Shown here: one piece after another, positions 37,516-48,698 of the stretch
Position numbering within the stretch: position 1 is the first letter of the stretch
Layout: each line of letters begins with the position of its first letter
Source: Datnioides undecimradiatus
Lineage: Eukaryota; Chordata; Actinopteri; Lobotiformes; Datnioididae
Direction: 5' to 3'
Length of the DNA: 64,000 nucleotides
Assembly: GCA_008933995.1 (NCBI GenBank)
Contig: WARS01000046.1
Location: forward strand, 5,566,026-5,630,025
Translations under genes and position numbers: made by a program
Notes under the pieces: generated by a model
Databases searched by the model: none
Told to the model about the DNA's origin: nothing
The model's input: only the letters and a program-made list of their open reading frames with translations

Positions 37516-40500
37516 TCAGTGGCTGATGTAGTTCTGCAGTGCTTCTTGGATGAACTGGAGACTGCGCTTGTACAGAAATGAGTCCTTCTTCTCCGGCTTG
37601 CAGATGTTGAGATGATCTACATCCACCTCAATAAGCTCCCCGATGCCGAGATCTGAAACCAAACCAGAGCAGGATGAAGGCAAAAGCAAAGAGAAACAAG
37701 ATTATAGATGCATAGCTTTCACTATCGATTCATTCATTTTCAAGATATACATCACAGATAGATGTCTTATTATTTTACGTACTTGCTGATTGTGTCGGTA
37801 CCACCAGTATCTTGATCATGGGACCAATGTTTGTTGGCAGTGTCTCTGCAAAACTCAGTACCTTAAAATCCTTTTCTTTGGCAATGTTTAGAAAGTTCTC
37901 ATTCAGGTTGCGCAGTGCTGGTGAATCTGGAAACACATGGACCATAACTCACAGTAGAAAATTGTGACAAAAATCAGTCTGTGACCACATTCATCTTATT
38001 CACATACCTTTACAAAGTTCTCTGACTTCTATAGAGGGAAAGAGGAGATATCTGACATTAACAGAGTACTCTGCCATAAAGGTGCCATGGTGAGGAACAC
38101 TATAGAACATAATGCCCTTAGTGTTCTTCAACAGTCCGTGCATATCTGGGTCCTCCGAGGCATCCAGTAGCATTTTCTTCACAAGCAGTCCTGATTGAGA
38201 AATCAAACACAAGAGGATATTGACATGAAGTGAACACAACATTTACCATTAGACGAATAAAACTAAATGTAGGCACATGTGTAGGAAAAGACCAAGCTAT
38301 TTTTTTCATGTTGCATTCAATGAATGAGTCTTGTGGAAGGAAAGTTCTGACAAAATACCTCCCATACTGTGGGCTACCCAGACCACAGGCCTCTCTCCAA
38401 CTCCTGCTTGCTTTAACTTCTTCAGCAGCTCTTGACTTCTGTAGGCTAAGGATTTCCTGAAGAGACAAAACCATTTTAAAAAATGAACATGCTGAAACAA
38501 TAAATAGTGGGAAATTCGTAAAAATGGTAGATTAATTAGCTTAGACATGTATATGTTTGTAAGTTGTTCAACATTTTCCACTGTGGACCCTGTTTCCCAC
38601 GTACTGGACCACTTTTTGAAAGTGCTCCAGTATTTAGTGATTTTTCCCTCACCTCTGATTCTCAGCAGGACACTTGGCCATCCAGTCACTGAGGTGACTG
38701 TCATATTCCACCGATAGTACCCTCAGATTTGGACAGTCAGCAGCCAACCACGACTGTCATTAGAGAGGACACAACAGGACAAAAGAACAGCAGTGAGAGA
38801 TGACTAGTCTATAACTGTTCCACAGATTGTATTTAACTGTAGGAAAAAATGGAAAACACTGTCTAGCAATCCATTGTTCACCATAGAAACTGATGGAAGG
38901 ATTAGGTTTTTTCACCTTTGGCCAGCACTCTGTGTAGTCATCTGTGCTTTCTGCCTCTTTTTCTTCCTCTGACATATTGCGGTCTTTCTGCCTCCACGTC
39001 TTAAATGCTGCCCCTAGTATCCCATGGATGAAGAGCACGTCTGCTTTGATTGGCTGACTGGAAATTAATACATTATCAAAGGTAAGTTTTAGTTTACATA
39101 TAAAATGGTGTTAAGCTGATACATTATTTATAAAGAACACAATACAATGTCACAATAGAATTAATGGTTTTCCTACTTGCCACGTGTTTGTGGGTGAAGG
39201 ATATAGACGCCATCTTGGTATTTCTCTTTCACTGCTTCCCTGTCTAGATTGGCCAGAGCACGAGCCGCATGAGATGCTTGCATGACATGAGGAGACTGCA
39301 TCATCTCTGCCAGGACAGATAGCCAGCCTGAAGGTGTTTTAAAGGTAAAGGGCAAAAAAGGGAATTTTCAGTTAACACAGTTGAGACAGAAAGTGTTAAA
39401 AAAATATTCAAAAAGTGTAAAAGTAAAAGGATTATAATCCATCTCTGGGTTTTCTAACAGCAGATAGCTGAGGTCACATAATGTGTTAATATTTGAATGA
39501 GAAAGTCTTTGTAATGGTGAATAGGTAATCTGTTGATGAATTAGGCACATGCAGAAATGCATGCAGAAGGCTGTAGATCGTTAAATAATGATTTACCAGA
39601 CTGAGCTATGGCCTGGTGAACACTCTCATTGAGTGCTAAATTTCCTATGATGCGAACAATGTTCCTCTGAATCTTTAGGGAGTCTCTGCGAAGCTGATAA
39701 ATCCTCTGGAGCAGCTGCAGCCCCCCATTGGCAACTATGTGGTCACAGTGGCTCTGGACCTGCAGATAAGATGTGTCTTAGTAAGTTCAGAACATTTATT
39801 AATTTTATTATTATCATTACTGTTATTATCTAACATGGTAACAAGAGTCCCATTATCTAATAACTTAACAATCCACTAAATTAAATAAACTAAAATAAAC
39901 ATGAGAACAAATGGGGAAAGATGAACAAGATTGTGCTCGTCTGATAATTATGTGTTTAATAAATAGAATCAAACAACTTCCTTCAATACTAAATTATGTT
40001 TAGAGGCATTATGCCCATCATTACCTTTGAGTGCTGTACCAGTGCTTGTAGGGAGAATGATTCCACCTTCTCAGAGGGAACAGAGGTGAGGCTCTGTGCA
40101 TAAGGAAGCCCATTACCTCCAAAACACCACAAACCACCCTGCAGCACGACAGAGCATCTGCTTTAGAAAGACGATTTAAATAGGAATTGAAATCTAAACC
40201 TTTTCAAACAAGAGTTGTTTGCCTGACACTTTGTGATTAAGTTAGTCAAGCTAGTCACTTTCCAAAAGACTACATGTAGAAGTGCACGTGAGTCAGTCTC
40301 TCTCTGTTAATTACCCGTTGTGCTGCCAAAGACTGGGTGCTCTCTCTTAGGGCCAGTGAGGTGAAATACTGAACACATTTGTCCACCTCAGACTGAGGCA
40401 GAGACCCCAGCAGCTGCCTCAGTCCATCCTCTGCTGACAAACCCTGTGAAGAAGTTAACACACATTAGTTATCATATTTGATCACAATCTGATTTCTAGA

Positions 40501-42684
40501 GAAGATGCTTAAGAAATACTTTATGTTTAGTGGAGAAACAAAGACTGTGGATGGGTGTGGTTGCAAGATTAGAGGTATTGTACTTAAAAGACTATTCTAC
40601 AAAGACACTTACATCCTCCAAGTCAGGCAGTGCAGGTGTGCGTAGGAAGAAGCGTAGGTCTACCTGAGGAGTCCGGGCCAGGCCCACTGCTGTTCGTTGG
40701 TCAACAACCTGTGCTGCGGTCTGATACTGGTAGTCTGTGTTATTAACAACATGTGTGAATTAATCTCAGCCCAGTTTACTTGTTTATGCACTATAAACCT
40801 GATGTGGTATGCCAGAAATTTACCATGCCAGTGGTGATTTTCTGCAAGCTCCTGTACAGCCTGTAACCGGACAGCTTTGTTGGCCGACTGAGTCCTCTTC
40901 AGTAAGACCCATAATGCCACTTCATGTGGGTCTGCATCCACATGGCTAAAGTGCTCTAAGACATACAAATAGAGAACAAACTTAGTGGCTAAATGTTTAC
41001 AGACCAAAGTGACTGCTACAGATACCCCTGAAGGCCCTCTAAAACTGTATCTACTGAGACTAACTACCAGTATCTACAGGACCAACTATAGACTATGACA
41101 ACAGCTAGGAAGTTACAAACCTTGTTGCTTCAAACCTTGTGTCATCAACTTGGCAGCTATTAATTTTTAAGTCAAAAGTTAATTAGATGTTTTACTGGAA
41201 TACAGTTTTACGAGCTGACACACATTTATAATGAACCCATATAGAATTCAAAGTAACAAGTTATTCATACAGAGTCAATATAGGGTGAAGTAAGAATCAC
41301 TCATGTATTACATCCAATTGCACAATATAGACATCAATGCCCAAACTATGTGACATTCAAAACAGGATGTTCATGAAGCAGGGCAGATGTTTCCTTTGGC
41401 ACAGGGCAACTATAGTTTTCTGAGAACAAATGTGTTTGTGATTTTATTAACAAGAACTTCTATATTAACTTCCCACCTGATTTCTAATCTTAAAAACATG
41501 TGGGGCAGTACTATGACTTCACACTGTGCACCTAATGTGTAATTTTTACTTGAACTGGTCCAGTACAATAAGATTTGGTCTCTTACCATCTAATGATTGC
41601 AGCAAAAGCCTAGATGATATTTCCAGAAACCGCCTTGCTGCTTTATGAAGCTCCCTCCTTGCTTTGTGCGTGAGCCCTGGAAAAGACATGCCATGTGACC
41701 AAAAAAAAATTAAAAAAAATATCACTACAAAGACAGCAGTAGACCATCAATAAATCATGTTTTCTCTTTGGTATCTGAGTATAAGTTAATAGGTGATCAT
41801 TTTCATTAAACAACTGAGCCTTGACCCATGGAAGTGAGAGCAGTCAACAGACCGACCCAAGTACGCAGGCAGGAAAGATAATAGAGATGGAAAGGAAGGA
41901 AATACAGAAAGTAATTGTAACAGATGTTACTGGACAGCTGTACATAGCAAACTGAACGCCAGTTCTCACACTCACACAAGAAAGAAATAAAGCCAGTCAG
42001 CATATTTTCCATATGTCATTTGGCTGTTCTTGTAGTAAATCTAGATTTAAAAAAATATCAAAATGGTCAAACTCTTTTAAGTTTATCCAAGTGTCTAAAC
42101 TGGATACATGGTTGTTTCCCACTTTGACCCAGGTAAATGACATTCAGTACCTGCAGTAAGGTTCTCATGTTCATCTGAGGGAGTGGCCCTCAGGTAGATG
42201 TAAGACTTGTATTTCTCTTGAAGAATTGCACGAGTGTCAATGGTCACAGCCTTGTCCAAAGCCTCCACCTCATAAGTGATAAATAGACAGCCCCTGTACA
42301 AAGGTGATGGATAAATTGTGACTTAATTTTTTTACTCAAATTTAGAGTGATGTGACTTTGGTTACTAAGTCAAGGATTAAAATTTGGATGTAAATACTGT
42401 AACTTACCCCAAGACAACTGCACCAGTTACTTTAGCAAACTTTCCTAAATTTAACAGGGAAGAGGAATTTATATTTGAGAGTTTGAAGCTGCTCTCAAAA
42501 TACCAGAAAGGCTCAATCTATGCATTTAAAATACTTAGTTCTGACGGACTCCTGACAAAAATCAGTGTACATTGAGAGCAATTGTGTCTAATAACTCACT
42601 CCACTGCAGTGCTTTCTTCACTCCAGACGGCCCAGCTGTGCTCAGCCTTCGACAGCGGATCAAACGTAGAGCTGCAACAGACAT
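37516..42684 (-). CDS. SERAC1: Serine active site-containing protein 1
   Basis: Sixteen minus-strand exons join in frame: 42600-42684, 42408-42444, 42151-42293, 41587-41676, 40824-40955, 40613-40734, 40315-40443, 40025-40138, 39597-39759, 39177-39327, 38916-39057, 38653-38753, 38359-38456, 38008-38190, 37783-37926 and 37516-37652. They give 656 residues (human 654). An N-terminal hydrophobic segment ([17 protein letters not shown]) is followed by armadillo-like helices, then an alpha/beta-hydrolase domain starting KADVLFIHG. The nucleophile motif is AHSMGG near residue 500, and SVPHHGT supplies conserved histidines. The first residue of the classical G-x-S-x-G is Ala. In mammals the protein works at mitochondria-ER contacts in phosphatidylglycerol remodelling; loss causes MEGDEL syndrome. 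Confidence 0.97.
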
Positions 42685-43330
42685 CCTCCGCCTGCACATC
42701 CCCCATTATGGTAGGCACAAGTTTACCAGACCACAAAACAATACATTCACTTATCTAAAACAGTTTCAAGCTAGATCTAAGAGTCAGACGTGTGGTCGAG
42801 GACACTTTTTTAACGTCAATATAAGCACGTATTTTACAGCCCTGCTGCAACGATCCAACGTCCAGACAAGCAACAATACCAACATTTTAACAAGCTCGTG
42901 ACACTGATTAATTTCATCTGTAGACAACAAACTACTGTAAGGCGTCAATTCATTCATAGGTCGTGCGGCTAACGTTGGCTAATTTAGCTAAAGTGAACTT
43001 TGAATAACTTGCGACAACCCCCTCAACTGTCTGTCTGACCCCATCACTCAGCTTTAAATGACACTAAATCAAGCCTTGTGTCATATCGGTAACGTTTGTT
43101 TTAAAGGCAGTTAGACTGTAACAACTATTGAGGCTAAATTAACCGTTAGCTAACACAAAGTTACCAAAGATTTAGCATTTGGCTAACGTTTCACTTTGAG
43201 CTTCCTGCTAGCTTACGGACTGTAAAGCAGCCAGTTGAATCACAACATTAACCTATTTATGCGGGCATTTGTTGACTGAACTGGGACGTTACCATGTATA
43301 TCAGTTAAGTATTAAAACGACTAACGTTAC

Positions 43331-43400
43331 CGTAATGATCTCCACGATTGCAGCGCCCGGTGTGCGTAGACCATGTAAACACTGACGTAAACCTGTCTCA
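43331..43400 (-). promoter_or_regulatory. SERAC1: Possible noncoding first exon and promoter of SERAC1
   Basis: On the minus strand a stretch ends at a donor-like GTAACG at 43330. It lies about 650 bases before the coding exon, beside several TAACGTTA motifs and a CGTCA element. A noncoding first exon here would fit the gene layout. The exact start is unknown. Confidence 0.35.
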
Positions 43401-45053
43401 CAAATAATACGTCACCTACTGCAACCGAGCGATCAAACAAAACCAACATTTACTTAACAAATGCGGTGTAATGTGTAACTTGTATTATCGCAACACTTTT
43501 TATTTGCTCGACATGCAATAAAATATGAGTGAGGATGTGTTTTTGCTGTCAGCAGGGTGGGTCTTCCTTTCTTCAGAATAGGCTCTTAGGGCAACAGTGT
43601 CCTTCGTCTCCCAAACTGTAATGTGGTGTAACTGTTTCCACATTTGGAAACAATGTAAGGAAGCTGGACATAGAGATATGTCTGCTTAAAGGAGATGGAC
43701 AAAATAACAGAAACACCTGCAGCCAAATATAACAGGGATGCATAATAAAAACAAACTATTATTAAGATTTTAATGTCTACAGAAAGAGAGAAAGTTTATA
43801 TTGGACTGGTTATTGTACTGACTTGAATAAGTTTAGATATTAAAGCTTTATTTTTTGGTTCTTTTGTATTAGATTGCATTTTATTGGGTATTCATTTTAT
43901 AATCTTGTATGTTTGTTATTACCAGCACTGGACAACACCACTATGCATGCAATATTTTACAGTGCCGCCACAATCTCAGAGTACTATCAGTATTTGTCTA
44001 ACACAATCAACAAAAATGGAACTTTTTTAGACTTCGCTACGGTAGTATTTGTTTGGATGGCTACTGTATTGGGTTGCAGTATTTTACAGGTGTTCATGTT
44101 ATTATGTCCATATCTTGTGCTGCCTCACACAAGATAAGGGCACTGTTTTGTTTGTATGAGGAAACACCCTACAGACCACACACTTTGTATTTACTTTATA
44201 TACACTATATATGGACAACTGAGTTGTGCTTTTGTCTTGCTTTTATTGAATTAACTTAGAAGCAAAGTTCTGTAAATTACATTCAAATATAAAATACAAA
44301 AACCCCTGACACCACTTCTGTCTCTTTCTCTCACACTCACACATACTTAACATGCAGACATACACAGACACACAAAATTTTGAATGCCTCATATAAAGCA
44401 TCCGCAATACCACAGCTCTGTAAAAAAAAAAAACATGTGTGAGGCACCAATTAAAACATCTAATTAGTTTAAAGCTGCCGCCACCAGGTTTTGCAGCAAT
44501 GTGTCAGTGGGATCACTTTATTAATCACAGGTTAACACTTGCCCTTCGTAGGGGTGCGCACACACAATCCTCTCTTTTGCATGATCCACAGGTACAGAGG
44601 GAAAGTATTGCTTTGAAGCATAAATGCCCATTCACCAGTATGTATTTGATTTTTGCCATGTCTTAATTAAACAGATTCTGTGCAAGCATACATAAGTGTC
44701 AGTCATCACTAAAAACAGTCTGCTTATATTTGAAATGGATCATTTCTCTTCATAAACAGCCATTGCCACATTGCTGAGGGTGCCAAATGACTGTTTCTAA
44801 ATATTTCTAAATATAAGTATTGAGTGATGAATGGCACGTATGCTTTTGTCTACACCAGATATTAACAAACCAAAAGACATACAAAACTTTTCTCAGAGTG
44901 GCATTATATCGAGTCAGGCACACAATTGACCTTGACATCCATGTTTGCTCCACTGAGCTCCAACTGGTCACATAAATCAGTACAGATTTAGTCCAATATC
45001 ATTTATAAATCCATTTACAACTGTGGGCTCATTAAGTTAGAGTCTCATTCCTC
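43401..45053. other. SERAC1-MYCT1 intergenic region and MYCT1 3' UTR
   Basis: No coding exon is recognised. Minus-strand AATAAA signals at 44517-44522 and 44242-44247 are possible MYCT1 3' ends. A short CA-rich patch lies near 44330-44370. Confidence 0.45.
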
Positions 45054-46650
45054 TCAGGTGCGTGTTTCCTGATAAGCTCTAATAATACTCTCATAAGCAG
45101 GAGGTGGTGTCTGCGTAGAATTGAAACCCCTCAGACCATTGTGCTCCCAAAATGACTCTGGTCTGGGTGTGGTGGCAGCTGGTTGGTCTTGAGCTGATCC
45201 AGTTGACGTGGTCATAGTCGGTGTACGAGGCAACGTGGTCTGGCTCCCTTCCTCTGCCTCCCTGGCGATTTGGCTGCACTGGAGAAGAGGGTGGAAGGTG
45301 GAGGCCCTGAAGCTGGATTTGTGTCCTAGTGGGTCGAGGTGATCTGGGGAGGATGTTTGGCGATGGAAGCTGAAAGCAGCGCTGACCAAGCTGTTGTTGC
45401 TGCGCCGGTCATAGCTGCTGTTGCGGTTAAAGCCTGGGCGGTTGCGGGAAGATGTGCGTGATTGGCGGGGAGGCCGGCGAGTGATGCTGGCAGAGCCTGC
45501 TCTACGTCTGGACATCCAGGTCAAAATTACGTAAACCAGAGCCCCTAAGACCAGGCCCACCGCCATGGACACACAGAAAGCTATGATCAGAGGGACTGTG
45601 AAAAGAGAAACACATTTCAAAAAGAATATTTTTTTGATCTTTCCCTCAATATGTCTTTTTTTAAGAGTCCTCCAGACATCTGCCCTATTCGTGGGTTCTA
45701 CATGAGTTATTTTTTATCTTTTTCCGTCTCATTAACTTATTTACTGTGACAGTTCACGGTGAGGGACAAGAGTTTAATAATATTTATATACCTGCAACTG
45801 CGATTTTTCCTGAAAACCTTTTTGTATTTATGCCTTTCTTATCATCTCCTGGCAATGGAAAGAATTTTAATTAGAATCTATGTCTTTAACAACATTACAA
45901 AAACCATCTGCTTGTAAGACATGGAGGGTTGCCAACAGGGTCTTGCAAGATGGTGCCTCTCGACAAAATAATAATAGGCTTTCCTTTTTCATGTTTACCA
46001 AAGCAAGTTTTTTTGGAAACAACAAACTGATTGAATTTCAATACCACAAAAAAGAGACATTGCTCTTTTGCTCATTGCTTCTTTGCCTTGGAATCAGTAG
46101 TGGCAACATAAGCGTACTTAAAAGAAGAGAGAGAATGCAGCGGCTAAGACAAATCCAGCTGGATCGCTGCCAGGGAAAACAAATCAATTTCCTTTCAATA
46201 CAGCGTACAGCGTTAAAAAGACTGAACTTTGCTTCTGGCCCATATTTCCACAGCACTTGTTTTTTCTTTAACTTTGGGAAAAGGGAAATCAGACACTGGT
46301 CAAAAGTCATCTGGAAATGACATTTAGGAAAACTGAGGAAAGAAACACTAAGAAAACATGTCTGTACATTATATATTTGGAGTGAGAAAGGTGTGTGAAA
46401 AATCACAAAAAGATTTCTTTAAATCTTCTAATTTGTTGGACAAACTACTCTCTCTCTCTCTCTAGAAGAAATCAGGACTACACATTGTATCAGTCCCAGA
46501 GGCAATTAAAGCTTGAATTCCTGAGAGAACAACAGTGCCGATCAAAGAGACCACATGAAAAAGACCAGCTAAAAGAGAAGTCAGAAACAACTCACCAGCA
46601 TCGAAAGACTGAAGTATTTCCAGAAAGAGATTTGTGTTGTTCTCGGCCAT
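45054..46650 (-). CDS. MYCT1: MYC target 1 (endothelial membrane protein)
   Basis: Two minus-strand exons, 46596-46650 and 45054-45595, encode 198 residues. Exon 1 gives MAENNTNLFLEILQSFDA. Exon 2 opens with one transmembrane helix (PLIIAFCVSMAVGLVLGALV) followed by a basic stop-transfer SRRR. Family landmarks are YDRRSNNSLVSA, the nearly invariant KSSFRASTFHPLLQC, and the C-terminal PPPAYESIIRAY, which contains a PPxY motif. In mammals MYCT1 is an endothelial and haematopoietic single-pass protein involved in angiogenesis and receptor trafficking. It is arranged head to head with SYNE1, as I recall for human. The longer open frame through the exon 1 donor was rejected because the GTGAGT donor and homology end the exon there. 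Confidence 0.95.
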
Positions 46651-46689
46651 GACCTGTCAGAGAAGAGGAACACAGACTGATATTCAGTT

Positions 46690-46855
46690 CAGTCTGTCTT
46701 TCACTGTCCCTTCTTCTCCCTTCTCTTCTTCTTCTGTCAAATCCTGCCTGTCTCTCCCTTTTTTTTTCTGATGGGTTTTCCTGTCTCTCTGCCTCCCCTC
46801 TTTCCTGTTCTCTCACTTTCTCCCTCTCTTGTCCCTTGCTCACTTTCTCTGTCAG
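46690..46855. repeat. Polypyrimidine/polypurine tract upstream of MYCT1
   Basis: A long C/T-rich stretch (A/G-rich on the transcribed minus strand) directly upstream of the MYCT1 start codon, so it is 5' UTR or promoter. Its composition could allow triplex or GAGA-type structures. Confidence 0.6.
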
Positions 46856-47584
46856 TACGTCTGTCTCCCTCAGAGGGAGACTCAGCCCAGAGGCACACAG
46901 GACTGACTGGCGGCTAACTCTGGCAGTCGTTTTGTTTATGGAAGCGGAAAACTACGCTGTCACATTTCCTGCTTTTCTGCTTGAAATTAGCAACAGGAGT
47001 GGCTTATCTGTTCAGGGCAGAGATCCTGGTGGTGGGGAGACGGGGTGTTGCTATAATCACTTCCTCCCCCATCATTTCCTTCAGGTTGATTAATGTGAAA
47101 CAGTGTCACCCCAGCGCAGTAAGACTCAGTACTTCTGCTTTAACCATAGGAAAGTCCACCACACACCAATATTTTTGTTCCTTTCTGAAATGATAAATAT
47201 TTCAATCTGTCATATTTTTTTCTCCCACCACAGAGACCACAGGCAGCAGTACTGCCATGAGCTGCACCAGCACTTAGAGCCTTGGGTCTGAAGTGTGTGT
47301 TGAAGTCAAAACCACAGCTGGAATTGATGGTGGCAATGCTGTAAGCGCTTTTAATAATCAGTTGTGATGATGCAAAAAATTATACTACTCTGGTGCATTT
47401 TTCAACTGACTGAGCATGTGGATATATTCTGATTTCCAGCGTCTTTGTTAGTAAGCTCAGTCTTTCCACAGTGTCTGCCAGGTCAGCGGTGCCTGCATTG
47501 GATGTCTGGTCCTTTCTCAATGGAGGGATCCAGTAAAAACACTGAAGGTTGATAAGCAGCAAAGCAACTTTCTTAATGCACCAC

Positions 47585-47612
<28 letters not shown>
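47585..47612. repeat. (ATTT)n microsatellite
   Basis: Tandem TTTA units, about seven. Confidence 0.9.
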
Positions 47613-47617
<5 letters not shown>

Positions 47618-48669
47618 CGTTTGTTTTTTTTCTTCTGCTCATGACAAATCAGGATACGCTGAATGAAAACAGCGCTCTACTCCTTTTTGATCCCCCAGTC
47701 AGCATTGTTTTAATCCGCTCCAAGTCAAATCTGCAAGGTCATCAATATGGCCAGGAGGAAGGATGCGAGTAGTCATACTGGTATGCATCTAATGTAGGCC
47801 AGCCCATTTGCCCCATCAGCTTTGGATTTCGCTTTCCAGAGCTGATCTAAACTATCTGTCATCTTAAATCCAACGTCAGCATTGATTAAGTAAACGTGAA
47901 TCAGTCCTGTCCAGTAAGATGAAAAACATTTAGATTTTCAGACCAAATATTTGTGAGTCTCTTATACTAAAAAGTCAACAACCTCCAGCCTTCACAATGG
48001 TAAAGACAGAGAGTACCCCGACTAAAGTTTGAACTTCCTTTAATTGTTGGCTCTGCTGTAAAACCTTTCCAAAATAACCAGCAAACATTCACGATACTCT
48101 GTGAAGCATGTGTATGGCCATTGTGTTCAGCTGTAGAACAATTAGAGTGTAATGGGCCGTTCTGCTCATAGGTGGAGGAGACATTCTTTAGTTTTAAGTT
48201 CATGGTTCTGCCTAAATGTCATTGAGCAGAGTGGTAAGAAGTTAAAAAATGCAGTCCTTAATATTTTTTAATAAGGAATTTAGCTTTCTCTGAGTTTAAG
48301 AAGTCGTACAAAACAGTGATGACTTTCCAAATTATTAGATTTGATGAATCAATATCTTATCAATCTTATGTAGCTTTTGTCAATAGGCCATTTTGGGACA
48401 GCACTTATGTATAGACTGAAATATTTTTGGAGGGAACGGGGGGATGTGCCAGTCTGGTCGGTAATAATTTGATGTACAGAAGATGAATTGGTTAAAACAC
48501 GCCTTACCACAGGGGGGTGACAGTCTCCACTCTCCTTCTGTTCTTCTGTCCCGCTGTGACCACTAGATGGGGTAATACTCCATGATAACCTCACAGCACA
48601 TCTCCTCATGTCACTCCCAACCTACACCTAACCACGCATTACTATATTGCATATATGCACTACATTATC

Positions 48670-48698
48670 TGAAGAATGATGCACTACATCATTCTTCA
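48670..48698. repeat. Short perfect inverted repeat
   Basis: TGAAGAATGATG (48670-48681) and CATCATTCTTCA (48687-48698) are exact reverse complements separated by five bases. Confidence 0.85.

Noticed and set aside
46462..46595. Extension of the MYCT1 exon 1 frame past the donor
   Set aside because: A GTGAGT donor at 46595 and homology to exon 2 show that this part is intron.
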